64,000 bases of DNA from Calonectria ilicicola (Eukaryota; Ascomycota; Sordariomycetes; Hypocreales; Nectriaceae): NCBI GenBank assembly GCA_020809705.1, contig CP085827.1, forward strand, positions 1,550,001 to 1,614,000, read 5' to 3'. The translations under genes were made by a program, and so were the position numbers. Below the pieces are notes generated by a model. That model did no database searches. It was given only the letters and a program-made list of their open reading frames with translations, and had not been told where the DNA came from. Shown one piece after another: positions 20,716 to 31,980 of this stretch. The stretch's first letter is position 1, and the number at the start of each line of letters is the position of its first letter.

Positions 20716-22753
20716 ATGACTATACTCTCTCTATTCATTTTCGGCCTCGCGCCTGTAACAGCTTTTCTATTACTTTTAGCCAAAGCTTTCAATATTGGCA
20801 GTAGGCCTGATGATCTACCCCCTGGTCCTCCTACATTACCTCTGATTGGAAATCTGCATCTGGTAAGTCTTATCAACACCGACTACTAGATGGAATTCAA
20901 CTAATATTATTCCCGATGCCCAAAAAACAACCGCATTTGAAGTTCCAGGAATGGGCAAATAAATATGGGTAAGTGCCCCACAAGCCTTTTCTCTAAACTT
21001 GAATCAACAGCTCAAACGCCCATGCAGTCCCATTTATTCGCTCATTCTGGGAACTAAGAAAGTCATTGTGCTTTCCTCAGATACCGCCGTGAAAGATCTT
21101 CTTGACAAAAAAGGTGGAATATATTCAGACAGACCAGATATGTTCATTGGACAGAAAATCGCCAGCGGCAACCATCGTTTGGTAGTAATGGTGAGGAGAT
21201 ACCTTGCAATAGACGACTTTGCTTTTTCACCACCAAGCCAGTAGAATCTACGCTAACCATGGCCTTTTTTCAGAGATATGGTGATAACTGGCGGATGATT
21301 CACAAGATGGTACACAATATCCTTAACATTAGGTCTGCAATCACCTATGTCCCGTATCAAGATCTCGAGAACAAAGTCTTGCTCAATAGTTTGTTGGATA
21401 CCCCAGAAGATTTTCTTTTTCATATTAGGCGCTTCACGTACTCGTTATCGACTCAAATGATATTCGGTTACCGCTGCATCAACAACAAAGATCCCAACCT
21501 ACTACAGCTCTTCTCAGTCCGTTCTCCAACCTGCTGATACTTCATGACTTGCGGCTAATCCTTTGACAGTGCTTTGAGAAATGGGGTAAATTGTCCGGAA
21601 GCTCAAGTGCCCAGCTCGTAGATCTTTATCCTATCCTACAAAAGCTTCCTGAGGCCATCGCGCCAAATGTTCGATATGCTAAAGAATTGTACAAGGTGGA
21701 AAGAGAACTCTATGTGGGCCACTGGATGAGATCCAAAAAGGCCCTTAACGATGGAACCGGATTGGTAAGATCATAGGCTCAATCTTTCCAACCCGCTATT
21801 GTCTGTACTAACAGCACGGTGGCTTTCGTTTAGCCATGCTTTTGCAATGACATCTATCAGGGACAAACGGTGCATGGGTTTTCCGACGACGCTGCTGGAT
21901 ATATGAGTGGTTCACTACTCGAAGCCGGATCCGATACAACGGCATCAACGCTTTATGCCTTCATCCTTGCCTTACTAGTGTGGCCTGATGTTCAGAAGCG
22001 TGCTCAAGAGGAGATTGATCGTTTTGTTGGACCAGACCGCCTCCCCACCATGGATGACTGGGAAAATCTCTTCTACATCCGATGCTGCATCAAGGAGAGC
22101 CTGAGATGGATGCCGACTGTGATCCTTGGCGTACCACATGCAGCCCTACAAGATGACACATATATGGGATATAAAATCCCCAAAGGCTCTACGGTGATCA
22201 ATAATGTTTGGTGAGTCGAGGCACATTCGGATTTGCGCTCAATTTTGTTGCCAATAGACAAAACAGCAATGAACTAATTTATGGCAGGGCAATTCATATG
22301 GATCCCAAACGCTCCCCCAATCCACGTGTTTTCAACCCCGATAGATTTCAAGATGACCGTACTACACTTTATCAATCCGCTATCGGAGACACCAAAAAGA
22401 GGGACAATTTCGTTTTTGGTGCTGGGCGTCGGCTATGCCAGGGTATTCACATTGCTGAGAGATCTTTGTTTCTGGGATTTTCTCGATTACTATGGGCCTT
22501 CTCCTTCTCTCCCGCAACAGATTCTCAAGGGAATCCCGTTAAATATGAGACTGAGAATTTAGTAGGGGGGATCACGGTTCAGCCAGATGATTTTCCAGCC
22601 ATTATCACTCCCCGACTACCGGAAAAGACAGCCCTCATCCGTAAAGAAGCAGAGGAGTGCCAAAGGCTTCTTGATCCAATCACGGGACAATGGAAAAGAG
22701 TTCCCGATGGAATGGCGTTTAGTACCTGGACACCAGAAAAGGGTGACATCTGA
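20716..22753 (+). CDS. Cytochrome P450 monooxygenase, one damaged splice acceptor
   Basis: Seven exons: 20716..20862, 20916..20968, 21028..21190, 21274..21516, 21570..21764, 21834..22210 and 22288..22753, in compatible phases, giving 547 residues. It has an N-terminal membrane anchor (LFIFGLAPVTAFLLLL), a PPGPPTLPLIGNLHL hinge, I-helix AGSDTTAS, ExxR in KESLRW, and heme loop FGAGRRLCQG. Exon 2 should begin MPKKQPHLKFQEWA, but the bases before it are CG (20914-20915) rather than AG. The next usable AG ends at 20942 and keeps the frame, deleting nine residues. The donor at 21517 (GTCCGT) is also weak. The gene is otherwise intact and probably active or only recently impaired. It is a microsomal oxidation step in the local cluster. 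Confidence 0.87.
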
Positions 22754-24027
22754 GTCGTTTCCAGTTAGAAGTTTGAAATAATGAGGCCCCCCTGTGGGTT
22801 TTGCGAATATATGCGCGCTCTACGTGGCTTGCAGTAGATTATTTCAGCATCTATGCTATAATGACACGAGACAACTTCATGAAGTCACTGTGAGGCGAAC
22901 GATTTAAATTTTCTCCTATACCTCGAATAGCAAGAACGTCTTTCCACACATGTACGACAAAATTTGTATCGAGATAGTAAGTTAAAGGCAGAAACAAGAA
23001 TGAGGAAGCACAAATATAGACCCTCATTGATGTGCAGGATCATGTTCGTAAGCCATCCACCAAGAACGAACCACGTGGTTCCATTTAGATCTCATAGCGT
23101 AAACTGTGGGGAGTGGAGAACAGCTTCTTCGACTGGGCATCATTGGAATCCAGTCTAGAACCCACAAATTCACCGCGCTTTTACAATTTTGCCTCAATCA
23201 AACCTCTTTCAGACGCTGCGTATAGTGTTGGCTTCGGAGTCGAGCGATCGTCTCCTGTTCTTGGATATAGGGCAGGGTTCGGGCTCGGATTCGGGCTGAG
23301 ACCTCCATGCAAGGACAGGGTGGGCGGTGCGGGGCACAAGCGCCGTTCATCAAATCGTACCAGTAGGGAACAGCATGACGCAGAGCATGTTTATGTTGCA
23401 ACAAGAGAGGCTAAGGCATGAATGGAAGAGTTAGGTCGCGATGAAAAATGGAGCCAATTAGGTGCTTGCTGGATCATAGTTCTCTACACTGCTCTTAAGG
23501 TGAACAGACTCATCACCAGTGCCCCATTTATGCAAAGATTGAAGGAAGGAAGACATTAATTTGCACAAATAGCGCAATAAGGTGTCTCATGAATACTGTC
23601 ACTTATAAACCAAATATAGAAGCGCTAAACGTCCAAAATATTAGTCGATGGTCATTTCACTTCACGAAATATGTGACTGCAAGTAGATCCGGAGTGCTGA
23701 ACTCGCCAAGCGTTTTTGACCATCGTGAAAGATGGAAGCAGGGACCCCCTGCTTAGCGCCAGGATTTCCACATTCAGCAAGTATTCATTGGGATGACCAC
23801 GACCACTTACTGTCATGATATCTAGGCCTGAAGTGATGCAATTAACAGGTGGCAAATTCATTTGGTGATGGAGAAATGCAATTTTTATACTGGTCACTGG
23901 CAAATCATTCCACTGGCCAAGTTGCCCCACTTCTGAGTGGACCAAACTGGCCTTGTCGGAACCCAACGAAGACATCAATCATCCATCCTCATCATCATTC
24001 ATCACTGAGTAATTCACGCAAAACAAA
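22754..24027. other. Intergenic region with a fourth GGGTTCGGG island
   Basis: About 1.3 kb. The island GGGTTCGGGCTCGGATTCGGGCT is at 23276-23298. No frame is convincing on either strand. Confidence 0.5.
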
Positions 24028-24624
24028 ATGACTTCTTCATCTGTTGGAAATACCAAGATTAAGGTGAAATTCACCAAGAGATCTCCCGAAGCCGACCGAG
24101 ATGTCAAAATCAAAACAGAAAAGACTGCGGGGACCAAAAGGAAGGCAGACGATGATGCCATTTCCTTAGGCGCAGATGCTCCGAGCTCTACCATGCACCA
24201 AAATAACACCACAAAGAAAAAGAGAACTACAAAGTCTCCCACGCCACTTACTTCGAAACCTCCGACTATCAAGACTGAGGATGAACCCAAGGCACCTCCA
24301 GCTCCTAAAATGAAGACGACTCGTCGAGCAGTCGACAATTTACAGCCACCACCCCCTGACGCCACTTTGGCACAAATTTCATCTCCAAAACCTATCACCT
24401 TGTCCAGCGCGCCGGTGGACTTTTTACCTCAACATATTTTCCAAAACGAAGAGTCAACGCTTGACAAACAGTTTGACGATTTTTGGAACGAGGATTCATG
24501 GCTCGATCTTCCCGACTGGCCCAATTTTGCAGAGGAGTGTGAATTTGAGAAGATGGTTGAATATGAGTGGATGTACTGTAATGATGCGTTGGAAATCGAT
24601 GACGTGATAGATTTCAACCTTTAG
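24028..24624 (+). CDS. Disordered, probably nuclear protein with acidic C-terminus
   Basis: A single exon of 198 residues. The first two thirds are Lys/Thr/Pro-rich and likely disordered, with basic clusters that could be nuclear localisation signals (GTKRKADDD, TTKKKRTTKSP) and SUMO-like KxE sites (IKTE twice). The last 60 residues are strongly acidic and aromatic (FDDFWNEDSWLDLPDWPNF, then CEFEKMVEYEWMY), which looks like an activation or docking segment. The family is unknown. The 6-nt context AACAAAATG before the start is acceptable for fungi. Codon periodicity and the absence of stops support a real gene. Function is not inferred. Confidence 0.6.
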   Translation: MTSSSVGNTKIKVKFTKRSPEADRDVKIKTEKTAGTKRKADDDAISLGADAPSSTMHQNNTTKKKRTTKSPTPLTSKPPTIKTEDEPKAPPAPKMKTTRRAVDNLQPPPPDATLAQISSPKPITLSSAPVDFLPQHIFQNEESTLDKQFDDFWNEDSWLDLPDWPNFAEECEFEKMVEYEWMYCNDALEIDDVIDFNL

Positions 24625-25426
24625 GTAGACGACTAGAAAAAAGTTTTTTGTAATTAGTTACAGCATGGGATACGTCCCTTCGGCCATCTCAATAACACAT
24701 ATGAAATAGACTGGCCAAAAGAATTGAAAAAAAAGTATATTATGGATCCTCATGGAATTGCGTTCACTGTCAGTGGAGCCATCTGTTATCCAATGAAATT
24801 TATTTCGCCGTCGGGACCCATGTCGAGTGATTTGCGAATGTGTTCATGAGGGGCAGAGAAACACACGCCACCGCCTATAGATAGCATACAACTAGACTAG
24901 TCATGGTAGATTAACTTGATGCCATTAACAGTGAAAATTTTTTTTGTGAATGATACATAAGCTTCACTTGGCTGGAATTTAATGACGATCGTATAACATC
25001 ATTATGAATACTTCACTTCACCGCTTTTAACCCCTTATCAGTATTCACCGCTTTTTTCTCATGAAAGAATTTGCCCTTCAAAGCCAAGCATACATGGAAT
25101 ATTCTTTTGGGTATTGGAACTACCCCGGTTTTTTTCTTAAAAATTTTTTTTCTTGAAGTTATTGTGTTGTTTCAAAATCGATGGATCCGAAACATGAGGA
25201 TATTCTAAGTTTTAACTACATCATATACTCCAGGGTAACTAAGTATCATCCAGACCATCTCATTTTTTGGCAAAAGGGGAGATACCTCCTTGCCTAAGAA
25301 AACAAGACTAGGAGTTTTGTAGACTTTAAATATTATCAAGATGCTTCATAGTCATACGTGTTGTCTTCTTCTCAACTGAAAGCGACATTAATTGCAGAGT
25401 CCACAACAGACGAACAAAGGATATAA

Positions 25427-26061
25427 ATGCAGCTCAATCATGGTAAGCTTTCCAACTTTTAATGTTAAAATATCCAATCAAGTTAAATAAATTCACGATA
25501 TATTTTTGAGCTTGTGCTCTCTATCGCGTTATGTAGGGCGGAACCCGCGGGCCCCGGAACCCTTGTTGCTCCCCAGGTTTGTGTGGAGTGAGTTCACCTG
25601 CTTTGACCACCCTCTGCCTCCGAAAGATGTTCGAGGTTAGCCTGACTGCTTTTTGATGGATCCTAGTCTGAGTTTGCTACGAATTTGATTGAGATATCCT
25701 TGATCGCTTTGCTAGAAAACGCCCGAGCCAGACATGCTTGGCATTTTATCTGCAAGTAGTTTTCATCATAGAAGGTTTGATAATTTGATGATAGAAATTT
25801 CAGGATCCCGCATTATGCAAAGGATTTGACCCATAGCAATAGTGGCTGATGGCCTAAGGCCATTTTGTTGATATGCACGTTTCTGTTTGATTTTCAGCAC
25901 CTTTGACTGGTCAAATGCCGGGCTTTCACGTTTGTCAAGCCTCACACTCTGACACAGGATTCATCTGCAGTGTCAACATCTGTCCTGAAATAAATCTGGT
26001 TAGGGATATCCAACAGGTTGGCATTCAATTAATGGCAAGTATTTACGCTAAGAAGAATTAG
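25427..26061 (+). CDS. Tentative five-exon small gene of unknown function
   Basis: Five segments can be joined with matching phases: 25427..25442, 25537..25635, 25716..25755, 25804..25841 and 25898..26061, giving 118 residues. The acceptors AATTTCAG and GATTTTCAG are good. Donors GTTAGC, GTAGTT and GTGGCT are weak. The product has a Cys-containing C-terminal half (FHVCQASHSDTGFICSVNIC) and no signal peptide. I built this by searching for open joins, so the phase agreement is weaker evidence than it looks. It could be a real small protein, a decayed gene, or chance. Confidence 0.22.
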
Positions 26062-26401
26062 ATTGCTGACTGAAAATTTGTCATGTTGTCCAAAAGCTAA
26101 ATGAAGCAAACCCAAAGGTCAGTGGCTAATGTACCGGGTCTAACCAACCTCTACCCGAATATCTTGAATTTCGGCTACAACTGACCCATCGCCACGGCAT
26201 TGCTACAGGGATGATCAGATATTCTTGGCAGAAGGGGGTCATGCGTTCCATTTGGGCAATCAAAATGCGAAAACAAGGTAACAAACTCAAATTGTCGTAT
26301 TGTTACGCTGGGGCCAATTATTTGATGAAGAGTCACGCCAAGGCTAATGCCCTTACAAATAATGTTACTCCAGAGTCAGCACTTCAGGAGGGGCTACGTT
26401 G

Positions 26402-26410
26402 TATATATAT
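26402..26410 (+). promoter_or_regulatory. TATA box of small secreted protein gene
   Basis: TATATATAT, 94 bases upstream of the ATG at 26505. This is a normal distance for a fungal TATA element. Confidence 0.55.
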
Positions 26411-26504
26411 AGAGCCAAATCCCGTTCTCCTTGATGTTGTAACACTAACAACCCAAAAATATCTGAACCATCTCATTCAATTTCTGATACCAATCTTTTG
26501 CATC

Positions 26505-26961
26505 ATGAAGGTATCATCTGTCTTGTTGTTTGCTGGCGCAGCTATGGCTAGTGCTGTGCCTCAGGTGGAGGCACGACAGGAAAGCTTGGTTGAATGCTGC
26601 TACAAATGGACCGCTGCCAATGTGAGATTTTTATTGAAGAATATGGGTACATGGTCTAACTTGAGAATAGGGTGGGTGGATGCTTTTCCGCTCCTCTTCT
26701 GAGAGAGCAGGCCAAGGAGGTCGAATCTTTGACAAAAATGGCCACTGCATTGCCTCTTTCCAGCGGTACGTTGCCATTTGGTGATTCAATAACTTGCATG
26801 TAACGACAGAGCTAATACGTATGTGTTATTTTAGTGATGCTCAGAACCCCAACGATTGTGCTGCCCCCGTTGTGACTATTGTCGGCGGTTATTGCACTCC
26901 AATTGACTCTAAGTTGGAAGTGGCTTCTTGCGACCTTGCCAACTACGGTCAGGCAAACTGA
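26505..26961 (+). CDS. Small secreted cysteine-rich protein (effector-like)
   Basis: Three exons, 26505..26621, 26671..26765 and 26835..26961, with 49- and 69-nt introns (GTGAGA...GAATAG; GTACGT...TTTTAG) and consistent phases, give 112 residues. It has a signal peptide (MKVSSVLLFAGAAMASA) followed by a short propeptide ending in an Arg (VEARQ). The mature part has six Cys (CCYKW, GHC, NDC, GGYC, ASC), enough for three disulphides. The size, Cys content and strong TATA box fit fungal small secreted cysteine-rich proteins. No close family is recognised. The gene lies in a gene-poor AT-rich stretch, a common setting for such genes. Confidence 0.75.
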
Positions 26962-27310
26962 ACTATCCAGCCCAGTTTATTGAAATCTAAATAGTTTTAG
27001 AATAGCTCACTGTAACCATCTCTTCTCAAGTTCTGTTGTTTTTATGATCACATCTCGTCGTATGTATGTTTGAGTCCATTCTCGAGTACCTCATTGTCGA
27101 TGTGGCTCCAGCCCATTTGGGGATGTTGTCACATTTGAAGAGAATTCTCATTGTATGTTAGCTTTCCAAGTCCATTTCAGGCAACCAACATAGGTGTTAG
27201 ATGCAATTGCGGGACAACGCAACGGCTTTATTTCAATCATTGGACATGATTGCGGTCCAATAATGCGCTAGATGATCTTTAATAGTTCTAGATAATGGTT
27301 TATTTGTAGT
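26962..27310. other. Intergenic region between convergent genes
   Basis: About 350 bases between the secreted protein gene and the F-box gene. Nothing recognised. Confidence 0.5.
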
Positions 27311-29038
27311 TTATTCAGTAGCAACACTCTGCCAAGCATGCTCTGGATAAATTCTCAGACAATCTTCGCATTTTCCACATCCTTCACACCCGGGGTCCTC
27401 CCAGTCTCCAGTCAAGCGATTTATCTTCCATGTATCCGGCCTCTCGCCATGTACACCAGTTTTCAAATCAAATTTGTCAGGCGCGGCGGGGAAATTCTGC
27501 CAGGTTCCGCTATCGTCCCTGTTTGTCATGGTGTGGACGTGCACTCCAGCCTCACGCCCTACTGCAATCGCCTTCTGAAAACAAGGCTTCTCGCGTTGTC
27601 CGCCTTGCCTGCCATGCCTATCCATAGATTGCTCGGTAGCATCCACGTATATTGTATGTAAATTTGTATAGAGCTCAGACTTCTGGTTGATAATGGCCAC
27701 GAGCACATCGTCGAGGATATCAAGCCGATCAGCACCTTCGTCCACTTTAATGAAATCACAGTTGCTCCACTGCGACCAAAACATTAAAATTTCCATGCTG
27801 GGAGGAAATATTTCCCCTTCCACTATCCAATCGATAAATTGATCCCGATTGGGGAAATCCTCATTACCCGAGTAGTTGTAGTATGCATCTAGTTCCACAT
27901 CATCCAAGGCAATGGAAAATTGCTTTAGGACTCTATAATTGGACAACTCCTCTGGCCGATAAACGCTGCATCGATAGCCGTGCAAGCCATGCGGATTATA
28001 GAACGTAAGCGTTTCCATTGTTTCTGGGTACTGCTTTCCCAGTGAACTAACAATTATGTCCATATCGTCAAGTTGGCTGTGGTCCTTGCCTCGCACTGTC
28101 ATGGATTGGAGGTGTTTTGAAACACCCAAAAGCACACGCCGGAATTCAAACTCAATCCGATCTGTGCGGTCGAGATAGATATGCTGAACAGAGGAAGAAG
28201 AAGGAAGTAGGCTGTACTTGACTGCCGCTCTGTCAACATCGTCGCTGCGGACGTCTTGGTCCTCGTCCCAGTCCTGGTCGAGGTCCTGGATATAAACCGT
28301 TTCGATGTCAGGAAGATTCAGTATGGCAGCCAGGTCAAAGGCTTTTCGATGAACTTCTTCTTCGTCTGACCCCATTCCTGCTGATACACCAATCGCCACA
28401 TTGCGAAGTGACTGGAAACCGGGTGGCCATTCTCCGCTGGCTTTGCTCCATCCGATGGCTTTTGTCATCCACTGTAAGCTAGTATGTGTATCATCCCCTC
28501 GCTTGACAAACTTTATGGTGTGCAAACGTGGACACGAAGCAATAAGAAGCATTTTGATGAATCCGTCGTCGCCCGATTCAAGCTCGCTTCTTACAGTGTC
28601 AAAGTCGTTATCAGAAAGCTCCCACCACATTTTTGCCAATGCAAGATATGCCTTAGTTTCTTTCCGCGTAAAGCTCAGTTTAGCGGGTTCTTCAGCGGCT
28701 AACTGGAACGTTTCGGGCAGTTGCAACTCCCAGGCCCGCCAGTCTTCCCAGAGTTTTCGACTCCCCCAGAATTCTAGTTCGCGCACATGCCACCTGCTAA
28801 CGCCATTTTTATTTGCGTTTCCTAGGATTTCAGTGACAGTGACCGGTAAAAGATCCGACGTTATGTTGTATTTAGTGTCCGCGACGCGATGAAGATCCAG
28901 AACGGGCACGGTCTGCCGATGGAACCGTGAGCATGTGAGAGCAAGGTTCAGCAATGATGAAGGATCGAGATAGCTGGTAATCTCAAGAATGAGCTCCATA
29001 GAGAGCGTGGAGAAAAGAATCCCACGCGTAGTCTCCAT
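27311..29038 (-). CDS. F-box protein
   Basis: A single exon of 575 residues. The N-terminus is an F-box: LSMELILEITSYLDPSSLLNLALTCSRFH, about residues 12-40 (two adjoining blocks). F-box proteins connect substrates to SCF ubiquitin ligases through Skp1. The remaining 500 residues have no clear WD40 or LRR repeats but resemble the large fungus-specific F-box families with degenerate leucine-rich helices. The C-terminus carries an unusual Cys cluster, CEGCGKCEDC, near residue 555, which could bind zinc. Substrate and pathway are unknown. Confidence 0.85.
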   Translation of the reverse strand: METTRGILFSTLSMELILEITSYLDPSSLLNLALTCSRFHRQTVPVLDLHRVADTKYNITSDLLPVTVTEILGNANKNGVSRWHVRELEFWGSRKLWEDWRAWELQLPETFQLAAEEPAKLSFTRKETKAYLALAKMWWELSDNDFDTVRSELESGDDGFIKMLLIASCPRLHTIKFVKRGDDTHTSLQWMTKAIGWSKASGEWPPGFQSLRNVAIGVSAGMGSDEEEVHRKAFDLAAILNLPDIETVYIQDLDQDWDEDQDVRSDDVDRAAVKYSLLPSSSSVQHIYLDRTDRIEFEFRRVLLGVSKHLQSMTVRGKDHSQLDDMDIIVSSLGKQYPETMETLTFYNPHGLHGYRCSVYRPEELSNYRVLKQFSIALDDVELDAYYNYSGNEDFPNRDQFIDWIVEGEIFPPSMEILMFWSQWSNCDFIKVDEGADRLDILDDVLVAIINQKSELYTNLHTIYVDATEQSMDRHGRQGGQREKPCFQKAIAVGREAGVHVHTMTNRDDSGTWQNFPAAPDKFDLKTGVHGERPDTWKINRLTGDWEDPGCEGCGKCEDCLRIYPEHAWQSVATE

Positions 29039-30061
29039 GATGATGATGTTGGTGTTGAAATGTTGACGGGGAGACGTGAGAATTGGCGATGGCGTGTTGC
29101 GAGGCAGTCACGGTTTAATGAATGGTCAGACTTTCACGTCTTACGAATCCACCTCTAACTAATTAATGGGGAAACCTCGGATGCGGAGCCCATCAGATGG
29201 CTAGCCCGACATCTCCGCAATTATTCGTGAAACGAAAATGGAGGATGCTCGCATTGATCAAGATCTGATAATATTTGACAGGTTTTTCGGTTGCACAAAT
29301 AGGCCACGCTCGTTGGTCCAATTACATTTGATCTGGCCTGATTCCAACCGCTACTGCCGCACATTAGCCAGTACAAAATTGTACTATTTGAGTAAACTTC
29401 TGTGCACTTCATTTAGTTTTCTTCAATTCAACCAAAGCTAGGATCTGATGTTTTTCGCAAGTGTTGAACGTTTGCGGCCGATCTGGAAGCGGGAGAAGCG
29501 ATGTTTTGTTCTGAGAGCGGGGTCTCGACAACAAGTCACCTAAATGAAGTCGCACCATGCCGACTTAAAGTTATATATATGGATATGGTTACTTTAGCCT
29601 GCTTATCAGTCACATGGCGAGCTATCTGACTGCATTTTCAGACAACTTTTGGATAAAAAGGTTGGATTCCAGATGCTGACGGTGAGTCACGCCGCTGTGA
29701 TAAGCCGTCGCTCCCACCGTAGTGTAGGGCAAGAGTCTCCGAGGCCCACCTGGAAATACAGGGGCTCGCAGCGGCTTACCCCCCAAATACTTGCCGCCAA
29801 CCAAATCCTCTAGGTGACTGTTCACTAGTCTGCCTCTAGCTTAGAGGCAGGAAAGCTTCCAATAAACACATGCGAATGGTGCCACAAATTTGCTAATTGG
29901 CCATCTCAGTACCTTGCTCTGTTCGTCTGCTGAACATGTATTTTATTTGTAGGCCCCCTCTTTCACTTTTGTCTCAAATTTCTAGAGCAATGTTGTGAAA
30001 GAAAACGACACAAAGTCGAGCCATCGCCACAAAATTCATATTGACTACTCTTGATCAAACA
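29039..30061. other. Divergent intergenic region F-box / MFS transporter
   Basis: About 1 kb. A TATATATATGGATATGG lies near 29572. Short frames on both strands are not convincing. Confidence 0.5.
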
Positions 30062-31768
30062 ATGTCTACCACTGGAACATGTAGCATCGAGGTCTCCCAC
30101 AGGGGAGAAGCAGTTCCCCTAAGAGATATTCCAGCAACACTCGCGCAGGAGAATGTCCTCGTTTTGTCCGAAAACCACCAATTACCATCTGATACACCAG
30201 CTCCCCCTCAACTCACAAATCTCCAAAAGGTCGTCCTGACAATTTTAATGTCCGGCATCACCTTCACGGGAAGCATGGTCAATGGCATCGTCGGAGTCGC
30301 GCTGCCAGCCATCGAGAGAGATCTAAAACTTCCACCGTCGCTCGCTTTCTGGCCAGCATCAGTATCCAGTCTTGCAACTGCATCTACTTTACTTCTCGCC
30401 GGTTCTGTTGCTGATGTTATTGGTCCTCGATGGGTTGACCTAACGGGATCATTTGCAAGCGGTGCACTGATGATTGCCGCTGGATTCGCACGAGATGGCT
30501 CTGAGTTGGTAGCACTCAGAGCCCTTCAGGGCGTTGGACTCGCTCTGCATCTCGCATCCTGTGTAGCCATCATCACTGAAGCTCTCCCTCAGGGCAGAGG
30601 CCGAAACCTTGCATTCTCATTCCTCGGGCTCAGTCAACCATTTGGCCTCTCCGTCGGCCTTGTCTTAAGCGGAGTCTTTGTCGATACTATCGGTTGGCGC
30701 TCTGGGTGGCATCTCTCAGGTGGCCTGACGTTGCTGCTTGCTATTATTGCTACTTGGGCTTTGCCTCGCAACAAGAAGTCCCACAACTTAAAAAGCGTAT
30801 TGCATGATCTCAAGAGCAAAGTAGATTGGGTCGGCGCTCTGTTGTCTTGTGCCTGTATGACATTGCTATGCTACCTCTTGGCGTAAGTTCCCGTCACATT
30901 GGTGCTGCCTTTAAAGATACTGATTTTCTATCCAGGATTCTCAGCGCAGACGTGTCTCGCATCAGGGAGCCTGCGAGCATTGCCTGTCTTTCTTCCAGCA
31001 TCGTCGCTTTGGCCACATTTATTTTCTACATGCACCAGCGCGTCAAGGTAAACAAAAAAGCGCTAATCCCCAACTATCTTTGGAGAAATACGACTTTTTC
31101 AACTATTTGTGCCACGATAGTCCTCTCGTCCGCTGTGATCAACTCGATGGAGCTCTTTTCTAGTCTTTTGTAAGTAGACCAAGATTCAACGATGGCATTT
31201 TAAGCTAATACCAGCTCGCTTTAGTTTCCAAGAGGTACAGCACCTTTCAGCCCTCCAAGCTTCCATCCGTATCTTGCCTTCCACAATTGTCGGAACTTTA
31301 ACGAACCTTACCATCGGTCTATTTGTCCATCGAATTCCAGCAGTGTGGATTGTTGCGTCCACTTCGGCGTTGTGTGCAGTCTCCGCAATACTAATGGCAG
31401 TGATTCAACCATCATGGCCTTACTGGGGAAATGCATTTGTCTCTCAGATGCTGCAGCCCGTTTGTATCGATGCATTGTTCACTGTAGGGCTCATAGTCAT
31501 CACCGATGTGTTCCCAGAGGATACGCAAGCACTTGCTGGGGCAGTCTTTAATACAGCCGCTCAATTTGGTGCAGCCCTGGGCCTTGCCGTGGTTCAAGTC
31601 ATCTCAACGGTTGTTACCGATAAGCAGAAGGGTATGGATAGGGCTTCAGCATTAATGGAGGGATACAGAGCTAGTTTCTGGGCTATGTTTGCGTTCATGG
31701 TCTTGTGCGGGACAGTTGGGACATTCGGACTGAGAAAAACCGGCAAGATTGGACTGAAGAAAGAGTGA
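30062..31768 (+). CDS. MFS transporter, DHA2-like (drug/metabolite efflux type)
   Basis: Exons 30062..30882, 30936..31169 and 31225..31768, with 53- and 55-nt introns and consistent phases, give 532 residues. The ATG at 30062 is chosen because the frame upstream has only a TTG. A hydrophilic N-terminus of about 60 residues is followed by many hydrophobic helices. MFS marks: VGVALPAIERDL in helix 1, GSVADVIGPRWVDLTGS (motif A-like), RALQGVGLALHLAS (motif B) and GLSQPFGLSVGLVLSG (motif C, antiporter type). This suggests 14-helix proton antiport. It borders the polyol cluster at 32-43 kb and could export a metabolite. Membership of that cluster is uncertain because its motifs are of the efflux rather than sugar-porter type. 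Confidence 0.85.
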
Positions 31769-31980
31769 TCCAATCCGTCTTGACCATTTATAGAACCATT
31801 GAAGGGGCTTCTACGGACATCGGAGCTCGACTCAGGGCGCTCAAACATTCAACTTCTAATCTGAATGGCAATTTTAACAAAGAACTTATTTCCAATACTC
31901 CAAATATTAGTGCTAAGATCAGGCGGGCGCATTTTTCATAAAAAAGTGTCATTATTCATTTTAGATCATAATTATACTGT

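Larger units (their letters stand above)
24625..26504. other. Long AT-rich region; only a tentative gene inside
   Basis: About 1.9 kb. 24.65-25.4 kb has homopolymer-rich noncoding sequence. A tentative five-exon gene is listed separately at 25427-26061. A TATATATAT at 26402-26410 serves the secreted protein gene at 26505. Confidence 0.5.
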
